This document shows positions 61,701 through 64,000 of a stretch of DNA of 64,000 nt, in pieces. Made by a program: the position numbers and the translations under genes. Position 1 is the stretch's first letter; every line of letters starts with the position of its first letter. The stretch comes from Ischnura elegans. Taxonomy: Eukaryota > Arthropoda > Insecta > Odonata > Coenagrionidae. The stretch lies in NCBI RefSeq assembly GCF_921293095.1, contig NC_060246.1, positions 85,929,030-85,993,029 on the forward strand, in the 5' to 3' direction. The notes below the pieces were generated by a model. It was not told the origin of the DNA, did no database searches, and was given only the letters and a program-made list of their open reading frames with translations.

Positions 61701-64000
61701 TTTAGATAGAATTTTTGCAGTATATTTTTTCATATGTGATGCATAAGATTTGCTTTGTATTTATTTTTATTTATGGTAAATACGTTGAATTCTTTGTTGC
61801 TCAGTATCTTGCTCATTTTAACTTCATTTAAGCGTTTACTGTTAAGGAAAGTATATGTGGTTCTGTAGCTTACAATTTTGTATCCCAGAGTCCAGAAGTG
61901 CAGTTGGATCCTCATGTGCAGCATTGGGCATTGCCGGCTATGCCTTTTTCTTACCTTTCAAAAATTGGCGAAGAAAGCAGATCAGGGAAAAATATGAATG
62001 AAATGGGAGATGATGATAAAGGAGGGAAGTCTGAGTCCGATGCCAATGCCTCTAGTGAACCCCCAATGCCTACTCGCTTAGATGCCACATTAATTCTGAG
62101 GTGGAGGGTAAGTACTTCTATAAGTTTGCCCACTTTCCCACTCGTGCTTTATTTCAATCTTTGTTTTCAGATTGAAGACTTAATTTACTTGGTAGGTTGC
62201 TATTGCAGTTTCATTTAGTTTTGTTAATGACATGAGCTGAATTCACATGGGTGTGGAATGGACCAGTGGCATAACTAGGAATATTCTTTGGTTGGGTTTG
62301 GGGGGGTGCTGATGGGGCAACCCCCCTCTACTCCCCTACCAGACAATGGGGGTCAGGGAAAATTTTTGAAAAATGACATGCCTGGAAATACATTTTACAT
62401 CATTTTGGCTCTTAAAATTTAAGTTAAAGCAGATGCAGTTATTATATGTCAAAACTAGACAGTAGTAATATTTTTTTTATTTTTCTGAGGCTTTGGGAGG
62501 ATCTATCCCCCTGATCCCTCCCCCCTTCCCCATAGTTACACCACATAATATGTATAATAAATGAAATACATTATATACCCTATCTTGGTGGGTGTAATGG
62601 TTTTCTAATGTAATTTTATGAGAATAAAATTTTCTGCCGTTTTTGTCATAGTTATCAATCAATAAAAGTGCTGTCCACCATGTTTTGATGATCTGTGTAT
62701 GGGTGAGCAAGATGGCCAATAGGGTGGTTTCCTATTATTTTTTTATTGCCTAAATCGAAAGATTATTACTCCTGGAGTACGTATTTCACGCTTTTAGATT
62801 TTTAAATGACGATATCTATTTTTCGCGATTAAATGAAAAGTGAAAATTTTCAAGCGCGCGAAAACGCGACGCTTAAGTATGAATGTCGGGAAGTCTCTCC
62901 GCGTGACGTATTTCTGGTTCCCCCTCCCGTCCTGCGAGGTGACCTTGAGGCGAGGCTTAGCGGTGATACGACGCAGGCTGCTAGCGGCTAGCCTAGTACC
63001 CTGCTGACTGGTAGCGCTTGGCTTAAATAAGGATTATTAATAACTTATCAAACGAGGAAAACTTTCCGACCTTAGCCAGTTTTAATAAGTGATTGTTAAG
63101 ACATGTTTCCCTGAGCTCTGCGCCTCATGCATGCAATGGTAACCTCAGACGACGTATAACTCCTATCTTCTCGTATAGAAACTAGGTCCCTGTGACGTCA
63201 CGTGGAGTGGCATCGCATGGGCGCCAATCTGGCCCTTTTCAAATGAGGATAAAAATGGACCATTGCCATTCGTCTAACCCGGTATTTCTAAAACAAAATA
63301 ATTTGTATATTATGAATACACTAATGGTGGGTAACGAATCGCAATCAATGCCTTTCGTTTTCTTTGATGAAGGAAACCACCCTATTGAAAATGACAATTC
63401 AATAATCATTTTTAAGGCAGGTAATGCAATGGAGATAAAGAAATCATGGGAACTTGATAGAAGGGACTTAAATTTTGAGGTTGTTAAAGCAGGGTTATAC
63501 GAACTGCAGTTTATTTCTGTACTTGTACCCTGTAGTAATTAATTGTATTAATAGTAAACTGATGAATAGATGCTGTAAAACTAAAATAGGGGTTTATTTT
63601 GTGCCAATTTAATGGATGATTTTTATGACATCTAATGTGCTAACTGCACTTGTTTTATATCCACATTATAATGCATACAAACTGCGTTGGTTTATCATTG
63701 ACTGAACTATGTTTTTAAATTGAGAGTTATTATAATTATCTAAAAATTACCTAAGCGGTACGTTTCATCTTACTGTTTTGTATTTCTGATTACAGGCTAT
63801 GGTTAAGTGGAATACTATATCTGATGGAGCTGAGGCAATGGTGAAGGAGCACTGGGTTTATGGACAGCATCAAGTTTCCATTGATGCCTTGAGCTTAACT
63901 CCCGGGTCAAACCAGTCTGTCTTGGGTGGCAGTATGCCATGGTCTCAGTCAACTCTTCATACCCTCCCAAGTTTGGTTTCCCAACTTTCACCCCTGGAAA
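22586..64000 (+). CDS. TRAPPC8: TRAPPC8, TRAPPIII complex subunit (whole gene, cut by window end)
   Basis: TRAPPC8 (yeast Trs85) is the defining subunit of TRAPPIII, which tethers ER-Golgi and autophagy vesicles and directs Rab1 activation. I place 24 coding exons; each boundary is GT-AG and phases add up throughout to 1,500 residues, against about 1,435 for full-length human TRAPPC8, so inserted linkers make this protein longer. Landmarks are LSFIDLLRPY (N-terminus), PWFELWREVFLQ, HYVAC then LVVSSSE, PKWFFPNAILKY, GCYLLRINSR, RSIFSATKRWFGG, ADLCFLFGHY, EDSDLRSALLLE, LAGHRYSKAG then HALRCYAQAY, YEGKGWRLAEDHI, KLCNPL, GEIRRTEVEICN, LPMWVRGPEGQG and HRLIRHSWKV. Exon 24 runs off the window. The start is the first ATG after a GTG that only extends the frame. 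Introns 4 and 5 (6.1 and 7.0 kb) and 18 (3.5 kb) hold most of the transposons. Confidence 0.97.
22811..23005 (+). CDS. TRAPPC8: TRAPPC8 exon 2
   Basis: Encodes QMRDPSGAVVPVRGLRLTLR and a proline-rich linker. HMRDP is the matching block in human. Acceptor ATATTTTTAG, donor GTATTG. Confidence 0.92.
23134..23241 (+). CDS. TRAPPC8: TRAPPC8 exon 3
   Basis: Encodes LPWFELWREVFLQVQPVFEH and EFIKHYVA, matching PWFESYRETFLQ and EFLNHYLA of human. Acceptor TCTGTTTTAG, donor GTATCC; intron 3 is only 153 bp. Confidence 0.93.
23395..23578 (+). CDS. TRAPPC8: TRAPPC8 exon 4
   Basis: Encodes FLVVSSSEGDVSSVERLNSL and PKWFFPNAILKYCIILHDQS. Donor GTAAGTG. Human has PKWFIPNTLKYYVLLHD at this place. Confidence 0.94.
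24075..25165 (+). mobile_element. RTE-type LINE fragment with RT and TGA-repeat tail
   Basis: In TRAPPC8 intron 4. Reads EDLRNHFKERS, GNILIENEDKAERWKEYLEE, then RT pieces DLRKSKAPEIDDIPAELIK, CEDFRTIRLMTHASKIL, DQFGFRKSKGTREV, LVDLEN (near the first RT Asp) and RIGKGVRQGCALSPAMFYVY. Then sequence jumps, without a YADD box, to the C-terminal part (GHTMRHYGLMKTIVEGQGEG, RGMESC), and ends with GACGGATGATGATGA, the short TGA-type tail of RTE elements. Several stops and at least two internal deletions; it is dead. It is not the same copy as the one in dNK intron 3 and its sequence differs in overlapping motifs. Confidence 0.82.
25170..29430. other. TRAPPC8 intron 4 remainder, nothing recognised
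   Basis: AT-rich intron sequence without recognised coding, terminal repeats or RNA genes. The short frames (for example 27,375-27,644) are low-complexity and proline/serine-rich without family resemblance. Confidence 0.4.
29440..29610 (+). repeat. SINE family A, old copy
   Basis: The blocks AAGGGCAAGCTAATGC, CAGGTTTCTCACCATCC and ATGTCACAAATGACCC align in order with AGAGCAGGCTAATGC, CGGGTTTTTCTCCACCC and ATGGCACAAATGACCT of the well-bounded SINE at 51,334-51,620. The tRNA head is not recognisable. Confidence 0.5.
29689..29860 (+). CDS. TRAPPC8: TRAPPC8 exon 5
   Basis: Encodes AEAAFSEVKSVFGLGCYLLR and INSREAEENAKESG, then WVQYLPTQSLN. Human has AEAIYEEMKQKYGTQGCYLL and INSR. Acceptor TTTTCTTAG, donor GTATCATT. 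Confidence 0.94.
30181..30821 (-). mobile_element. TA-flanked MITE family B, copy 1 (oldest, reversed)
   Basis: The right end GGAAACCACCC followed by TA matches the ends of copies 2 and 3 in reverse. The interior aligns along its whole length with the reverse complement of those copies (for example ACCCACCATTAGTG, TGACGTCAC, GCATGCATGAGGC, CCAAGCGCTACC). The left end is worn (GGGTGTGGGTT). It is clearly more diverged than the other two copies. It lies in TRAPPC8 intron 5. Confidence 0.8.
30824..31985. other. TRAPPC8 intron 5, part without recognised features
   Basis: AT-rich, with no recognised exon, RNA gene or terminal repeats. Confidence 0.4.
32090..32219 (+). repeat. SINE family C, partial copy 1
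   Basis: The block GGATTTTTTGCACAATTTGT, then CTCCATAAAGTTATCACC and TAGTCCCAGTATACTTAAAT repeats about 310 bp downstream in copy 2. Its tRNA head, if present, is strongly decayed (box B replaced by GTTTGTTCCC). Confidence 0.55.
32372..32545 (+). repeat. SINE family C, copy 2 with tRNA-like head
   Basis: Starts GCCTTGGTAGCTTAAATGGC (box A) and has GGGTTCGAATCCCAGTAAAG (box B and T stem). Five acceptor-stem pairs are possible between GCCTT and AAGGC. The anticodon region does not fold into a proper arm, and a conserved non-tRNA body follows, so this is a SINE rather than a tRNA gene. Confidence 0.65.
33114..33373. mobile_element. MITE with 16-bp perfect inverted ends (CAGTGGTGGATACAGA)
   Basis: CAGTGGTGGATACAGA at 33,114 is the exact inverse of TCTGTATCCACCACTG at 33,358-33,373. 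Inside each end is a GC-rich tract (GGGGGGCGCAGGGGGCG on the left, GCGCCCCCCCC on the right). Length 260 bp. No target duplication is clear. It resembles the CAGTGGCGGATC-type elements at 4,537 and 12,695. Confidence 0.78.
34203..36727. mobile_element. 2.5-kb TA-flanked element with GGGAAGTGCACTA ends
   Basis: The left end GGGAAGTGCACTAGT and right end ATTAGTGCACTTCCC are inverted matches, each next to TA. Deeper inside, TGACGTCACAAGGCAGTAG at 34,384 has an inverted partner CTACTGCCTTGTGACGTCA near 36,537, so the inverted symmetry extends about 200 bp at each side. No transposase can be recognised, so it looks non-autonomous. A tRNA-like segment lies inside at 35,147. Confidence 0.7.
35147..35230 (+). 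repeat. tRNA-like segment, probable SINE head
   Basis: GGTCGGTTGGGGTAGTGGTA has a box A-like layout, and GGATCGTGGTTCAAGACT gives a box B-like GGTTCAAGACT. The middle does not fold into a standard anticodon arm and the acceptor ends do not pair, so it is not a functional tRNA. It lies inside the 2.5-kb element. Confidence 0.45.
36906..37073 (+). CDS. TRAPPC8: TRAPPC8 exon 6
   Basis: Encodes EEIHEPSSHNTLSQKGLNAD and a linker ending VQDHPLSPDSDK. Low conservation is expected here; the call rests on good splice sites, exact phase and the HPL block also found in human. Confidence 0.85.
37074..38276. other. TRAPPC8 intron 6, first part, nothing recognised
   Basis: AT-rich intron with no recognised repeat or exon before the hairpin at 38,277. 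Confidence 0.4.
38277..38438 (+). repeat. Roughly 160-nt imperfect hairpin (miRNA-like or tiny fold-back MITE)
   Basis: A perfect 16-bp stem (CAGTTTTGCTGGCACT, 38,338-38,353, with its inverse at 38,372-38,387) encloses an 18-nt loop. Pairing continues outward with mismatches through TGTGG, CTACCG and finally TTCTTCATTTT at 38,283-38,293 opposite AAAATGAAGAA at 38,423-38,433. It is in the transcribed orientation of TRAPPC8 intron 6. The short perfect core with long imperfect arms suits a microRNA precursor or a young inverted duplication; I cannot tell which. Confidence 0.7.
39296..39514 (+). CDS. TRAPPC8: TRAPPC8 exon 7
   Basis: Encodes VTSNIMSISDSEMN, then HGMQLLNEDLERIQSMVNDF and LFIPHAERQMQILHEA. 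The human block reads D.DRIRHFVQEF...LLPHIEK. Acceptor GATTCTAG, donor GTGAGT. Confidence 0.93.
39821..40204. mobile_element. hAT MITE with perfect 8-bp duplication
   Basis: Ends are CAGGGCCGGCCTTAGGG and CTAGGGCGGGCCCTG, inverted and GC-rich. GCCGCTTA is repeated exactly at 39,813-39,820 and 40,205-40,212. The 384-bp interior is AT-rich and non-coding. The intact duplication suggests a fairly recent insertion in TRAPPC8 intron 7, only 58 bp before exon 8. Confidence 0.88.
40270..40373 (+). CDS. TRAPPC8: TRAPPC8 exon 8
   Basis: Encodes ISNRKGMSRSIFSATKRWFG then GNRPGLQGPPVPSIT. Human has ISRKGLSRSLFSATKKWFGG; this is among the most conserved blocks. Acceptor TTTTGTCCAG, donor GTAAGT. Confidence 0.96.
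40586..40930 (+). CDS. TRAPPC8: TRAPPC8 exon 9
   Basis: Encodes YASDSPELQLRRLADLCFLF then GHYAMASEAYRSAKRDF and a Gly/Ser/Pro-rich insert (about residues 485-520 of the protein) before AIEYLDQSVLTYLNTCR. The TPR-like helices match human; the insert does not. Confidence 0.95.
41170..41495. mobile_element. Tigger/pogo-like MITE
   Basis: The left end CAACTGAGGACCTCAAATC and right end GATTTGAGGTCCTTAACTG are inverted matches with two differences, both flanked by TA. Inside lie repeated GGATTTCTGG-type blocks near both ends. Length 326 bp, non-coding, in TRAPPC8 intron 9. Confidence 0.75.
41712..42135 (+). CDS. TRAPPC8: TRAPPC8 exon 10
   Basis: Encodes MYNLATRATLMASEVLL, LAGEDSDLRSALLLERASLC, an Asn/Ser-rich insert of about 45 residues not seen in human, then KAALHAVLAGHRYSKAGHRP and HALRCYAQAYK. 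Donor GTAATTC. Confidence 0.96.
42403..43881 (+). mobile_element. Tigger/pogo transposon, 1.5 kb, dead
   Basis: Ends CACCCATGTCTCGTA and TACGAGACATGGGTG are perfect 15-bp inverted repeats flanked by TA. Next to the left end are GCGCAATTTCG repeats typical of Tigger. The interior keeps a helix-turn-helix piece (NPEEKL...ENGEHQSDIARKFKRT, about 43,120-43,205) and a DDE piece at 43,362-43,622 (ESASVNSAV, QLVFSVDETICFGKRMHSRS, GKPGSGFKAFKD). Stops and frame changes break it and the second half of the catalytic domain is missing. Confidence 0.88.
44031..44312 (+). CDS. TRAPPC8: TRAPPC8 exon 11
   Basis: Encodes VYEGKGWRLAEDHIHFAMGR, a Pro/Ser-rich linker, and QQAIYLKEFLNAQL. Human: VYKGKGWSLAEDHINFTIGR. 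Acceptor TTTTTTTTCAG, donor GTTAGT. Confidence 0.95.
44383..45744. mobile_element. Tigger/pogo-like element interrupted by MITE B copy 2
   Basis: Left CAGCTCACTCCCGATTATTC and right CCGGATAATCGGGAGTCTGC then TG are inverted matches, flanked by TA. Without the nested 651-bp MITE the element is about 710 bp and I recognise no transposase in it. It lies in TRAPPC8 intron 11. Confidence 0.75.
44512..45162 (+). mobile_element. TA-flanked MITE family B, copy 2
   Basis: Ends GGGTGGTTTCCT and AGGAAACTACCC, flanked by TA on both sides (44,510-44,511 and 45,163-45,164). 651 bp, non-coding, closely similar to copy 3 at 62,722. Contains TGACGTCA at 44,973. It interrupts a Tigger-like element. Confidence 0.9.
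45747..46604. other. TRAPPC8 intron 11, nothing recognised
   Basis: AT-rich intron sequence between two pogo-type elements with no recognised feature. Confidence 0.4.
46607..48877 (+). mobile_element. Tigger/pogo transposon, 2.3 kb, dead
   Basis: Left CAGTAAAACCTCACCTTAAC and right GTTTAAGAGAGGTTTTACTG are inverted, flanked by TA, with internal CGATCAACGAA-type repeats near both ends. On + at 47,640-47,850 is the C-terminal part of a pogo DDE domain: GKVDFFLDRC (Asp of the LDN motif), NVRVIFFPP, LRPLDRGVISAAKRHYRR. The rest of the transposase is unreadable. In TRAPPC8 intron 11. Confidence 0.88.
47640..47860 (+). pseudogene. pogo transposase fragment
   Basis: Reads WLAGVDALMGKVDFFLDRC, then IKNVRVIFFPPTAIAKLRPL and DRGVISAAKRHYRRILVEFL. 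In intact pogo/Tigger proteins this is the segment from the second catalytic Asp (LDN) to the PLDQG motif. Here N of LDN is R and Q of DQG is R, and no upstream DDE part joins it. Confidence 0.8.
48891..49192. repeat. Head-to-head pair of family D SINEs (inverted repeat)
   Basis: The left half on - and the right half on + carry the same unit: a tRNA-like head with GGGTTCGAAYCC, then CTAAGTCAAATATTTTTTCA, then GTACAAAGTCACTTGTTCC outward. The outer ends GCACTGCAGGAAC and GTTCCTGCAGTGC are exact inverses. The spacer of about 60 bp keeps head sequence (ACACCTGACCGGCAATC). The right arm has a small extra segment. Confidence 0.72.
49350..49470 (+). repeat. SINE family D, third copy with tRNA-like head
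   Basis: GCTTGGTGGTGTAATTGGCT (box A) and GATCCGGGTTCGAATCCCGG (box B), followed by CTAAGTCAAATATTTTTCAT. The acceptor stem and anticodon arm do not fold well, and the tail is shared with the two copies just upstream, so I call a SINE and not a tRNA gene. Confidence 0.68.
49546..49748 (+). CDS. TRAPPC8: TRAPPC8 exon 12
   Basis: Encodes QLKMMESEESGKQSLPVLPI then PTIEQGSIKVLLGSSSSRSD and an acidic end. PLPQLPLP.I is the matching block in human. Acceptor TTTTTAACAG, donor GTAACTG. Confidence 0.92.
49852..50099 (+). repeat. Spaced 42-bp direct repeat
   Basis: CTATCATTGTTTCATAGC then AGAGCTTCTAC at about 49,853-49,891 recurs with few changes at 50,059-50,097. Just upstream (49,783) TACAGTAAGACCCTCTGTAC looks like a Tigger left end, so this may be internal sequence of a pogo-type element without a visible right end. 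Confidence 0.4.
50243..50370 (+). CDS. TRAPPC8: TRAPPC8 exon 13
   Basis: Encodes WAKLEENLLLAAQGSVPMVF and IPTVQMYSDRSDNSTSPIGV. Human: W.ELEE.VV......P.NF.PTQ..L...SDNS. Confidence 0.94.
50470..50714 (+). CDS. TRAPPC8: TRAPPC8 exon 14
   Basis: Encodes EPVLVQIKLCNPLSIPLPLS then DIRLLWTHTP, matching EPITVEVAFRNPLKVLLLLT and DLSLLWKF in human; a polar linker follows. Acceptor TTTGCAG, donor GTGAGT. Confidence 0.95.
51334..51620 (+). mobile_element. SINE family A, complete copy with 13-bp duplication
   Basis: ATGAAGAGGTCAT is repeated exactly at 51,321-51,333 and 51,621-51,633. The head GGTTGGTGTGGTGGCTAGAG (box A) and CTCAAATCCC (box B) show tRNA origin. The body includes CGGATGGGACGTTAAGCC and AGAGCAGGCTAATGC, and the 3' end is CAAATACCATACC, a short repeat tail and not poly(A), which suggests it borrowed the tail of a LINE. 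287 bp, in TRAPPC8 intron 14. Older copies are at 3,956 and 29,440. Confidence 0.88.
51640..52160. other. TRAPPC8 intron 14 remainder, nothing recognised
   Basis: AT-rich intron with no recognised feature. Confidence 0.4.
52166..52310 (+). CDS. TRAPPC8: TRAPPC8 exon 15
   Basis: Encodes VVLSLTPLCMGELRIQGIAF, matching LKLFPHHIGELHILGVVY in human, then NPVNGSLTVEG. Acceptor AATTCTACAG, donor GTGGGT. Confidence 0.94.
52574..52692 (+). CDS. TRAPPC8: TRAPPC8 exon 16
   Basis: Encodes GMLPFNIKRSFTKSSKSDSQ, then DRRLHINVCRPMPLLQ. Human: DRRLDPIITEEMPLLEV. Acceptor TTCTTCAG, donor GTTGGT. Confidence 0.94.
53302..53491 (+). CDS. TRAPPC8: TRAPPC8 exon 17
   Basis: Encodes VVFKELPTELVGGEIRRTEV and EICNIGLRSLSLKSLYVATP. 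Human: FFIHFPTGLLCGEIRKAYVE. Donor GTAAGT. Confidence 0.95.
53684..53977. mobile_element. hAT MITE (CAGGGGTCTC type) with perfect 8-bp duplication
   Basis: Ends CAGGGGTCTCCAAAATACGG and AAATTTGAGACCCCTG are inverted. GTCTATGG is repeated exactly at 53,676-53,683 and 53,978-53,985. The interior carries GGCCCG/TGGCCC blocks near both ends, as in Zaphod-like hAT elements. 294 bp, in TRAPPC8 intron 17. The reading frame that crosses it is not a gene. Confidence 0.88.
53992..54850. other. TRAPPC8 intron 17 remainder, nothing recognised
   Basis: AT-rich intron with no recognised feature. Confidence 0.4.
54858..55155 (+). CDS. TRAPPC8: TRAPPC8 exon 18
   Basis: Encodes DTVIAKWRNVPPGDGLTKDR, later GLVLPMWVRGPEGQGEKSVS and LLFYYEAADD. 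Human: VQLPMWLRGPDEEGVHEINF and LFYYES. Donor GTTAGTG chosen over a nearby GTAGTT because only it keeps phase with exon 19. Confidence 0.95.
55998..58408. mobile_element. Tigger/pogo-like element nested in the piggyBac-like MITE
   Basis: Ends CAGGCATCCCCCGAGTTACA and GTAACTCGGGGGATGCCTG are inverted over about 19 bp, each flanked by TA. Subterminal CGACTTACGTAA-like repeats are present on both sides. Excluding the solo LTR about 1.08 kb remain; no transposase is recognisable. Confidence 0.85.
56828..58154. repeat. Probable solo LTR of an unidentified LTR retroelement
   Basis: The 1,327-bp unit starts TGTAACCCCACC and ends CACCGGTTACA, with the TG...CA ends and short inverted termini of LTRs. 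ATAT flanks it on both sides as a 4-bp duplication. No internal protein region and no second LTR are present, so it is read as a solo LTR left by recombination. It is the youngest of the three nested insertions. Family (Gypsy or BEL) cannot be told. Confidence 0.6.
58624..58804 (+). CDS. TRAPPC8: TRAPPC8 exon 19
   Basis: Encodes GQRRPCHRLIRHSWKVDMLD and SLNLTLNLKNCSPSNL. Human: IRHRILRHTAII. Acceptor GTTTATTTCAG, donor GTTAGTG. The intron before it holds the three-level transposon nest. Confidence 0.94.
58815..59755. other. TRAPPC8 intron 19, nothing recognised
   Basis: AT-rich intron with no recognised feature. Confidence 0.4.
59765..59864 (+). CDS. TRAPPC8: TRAPPC8 exon 20
   Basis: Encodes RPGVGMVSEVRLLRASLASL and HWTLAPTRPILPL. 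Human has FHIVQVSSSSKHWKLQK here. Acceptor CTTCACTCAG, donor GTGAGTG. Confidence 0.9.
59983..60048 (+). CDS. TRAPPC8: TRAPPC8 exon 21
   Basis: A 66-nt exon encoding EVKLGAQESINLLFKAHRSS. Acceptor TTCTATTTTAG, donor GTAAGC; phase 1 on both sides fits neighbours. Confidence 0.88.
60167..61179. mobile_element. Possible decayed Tigger-like element
   Basis: The left side CTGTTAAACCCCTACATAAA looks like a Tigger end followed by CCTTATAGTGAAG-type repeats, and near 61,161 GAGATTTTACTGCA could be the inverted right end. Agreement is partial and there is no coding. Held loosely. Confidence 0.35.
61554..61606 (+). CDS. TRAPPC8: TRAPPC8 exon 22
   Basis: A 53-nt exon encoding DSREDEILFSDVVLDSSE, matching EKYTFADIIF of human. 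Acceptor TTTTTGTCCAG, donor GTAAGA. Confidence 0.88.
61889..62107 (+). CDS. TRAPPC8: TRAPPC8 exon 23
   Basis: Encodes SPEVQLDPHVQHWALPAMPF, an acidic linker (GDDDKGGKSESDANASSEPP) and TRLDATLILRWR, matching VDLNIVILWKA of human. Donor GTAAGT. Confidence 0.92.
62264..62545. mobile_element. Decayed MITE (CAGTGGCATAACTAGG ends)
   Basis: CAGTGGCATAACTAGG on the left and CCATAGTTACACCACA on the right are inverted with several differences. G-rich (GGGGGGGTGCTGATGGGG) and C-rich (CCCCCTGATCCCTCCCCCC) tracts sit inside the ends, the same layout as the elements at 12,695 and 33,114. Confidence 0.6.
62722..63382 (+). mobile_element. TA-flanked MITE family B, copy 3
   Basis: Ends GGGTGGTTTCCT and AGGAAACCACCC are perfect 12-bp inverted repeats, flanked by TA at 62,720-62,721 and 63,383-63,384. 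661 bp and closely similar to copy 2 along its length. Contains TGACGTCA at 63,193. In TRAPPC8 intron 23. Confidence 0.92.
63796..64000 (+). CDS. TRAPPC8: TRAPPC8 exon 24 (runs off the window)
   Basis: Encodes AMVKWNTISDGAEAMVKEHW then VYGQHQVSIDALSLTPGSNQ and continues open to the last base. Human: AYVVEDSKQLILEGQHHVIL. The C-terminal part of the protein lies outside. Confidence 0.93.

Noticed and set aside
1-64000. CRISPR arrays, bacterial operons or prophage
   Set aside because: Spliced host genes, eukaryotic poly(A) signals and insect-type transposons rule out a bacterial source; no regularly spaced repeats were seen.

Overview
This is a eukaryotic, almost certainly insect, window. It is AT-rich, its genes are split by GT-AG introns, and DNA transposons, LINEs and tRNA-derived SINEs are dense. 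A single multisubstrate deoxynucleoside kinase (dNK) also points to insects. The species cannot be named from the sequence.

Four host genes are supported. (1) COX17, the mitochondrial copper chaperone, is on + at about 2.75 kb, with its whole coding region in one exon. (2) OST4, the 36-residue subunit of oligosaccharyltransferase, is on - at about 5.7 kb, and its only coding exon sits between two non-coding exons. (3) dNK is on - from 21,949 to 12,304, with five coding exons that join in frame to a 233-residue protein. (4) TRAPPC8, the TRAPPIII tethering subunit, is on + from 22,586 past the right edge; 24 coding exons join without a phase error and give about 1,500 residues before the window cuts the gene. 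dNK and TRAPPC8 are head to head, with about 640 bp between their start codons. No operon-like or novel multigene system is visible; these are housekeeping genes.

Most of the remaining sequence is transposon fossils. Left part (0-12.3 kb): a degraded SINE, a small MITE, and a 5'-truncated, internally deleted LINE with an RNase H domain at about 8-9 kb. dNK intron 3 (13.8-21.2 kb): an RTE-type LINE on -, split by a PIF/Harbinger element (14,230-18,545, TTA duplication), which is itself split by a 1.18-kb fold-back element (17,017-18,198). TRAPPC8 introns: a second RTE fragment, three copies of a 650-bp TA-flanked MITE, a 2.5-kb TA-flanked element, several Tigger/pogo-like elements with different ends, two hAT MITEs with perfect 8-bp duplications, three SINE families, and a nested stack of piggyBac-like element, Tigger-like element and solo LTR at 55.8-58.5 kb.

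The signals most worth a second look are a roughly 160-nt hairpin in TRAPPC8 intron 6, CRE palindromes spread by two MITE families into TRAPPC8 introns, a hammerhead-like motif near both ends of the fold-back element, the two nested stacks, and a myristoylation-like N terminus on COX17.
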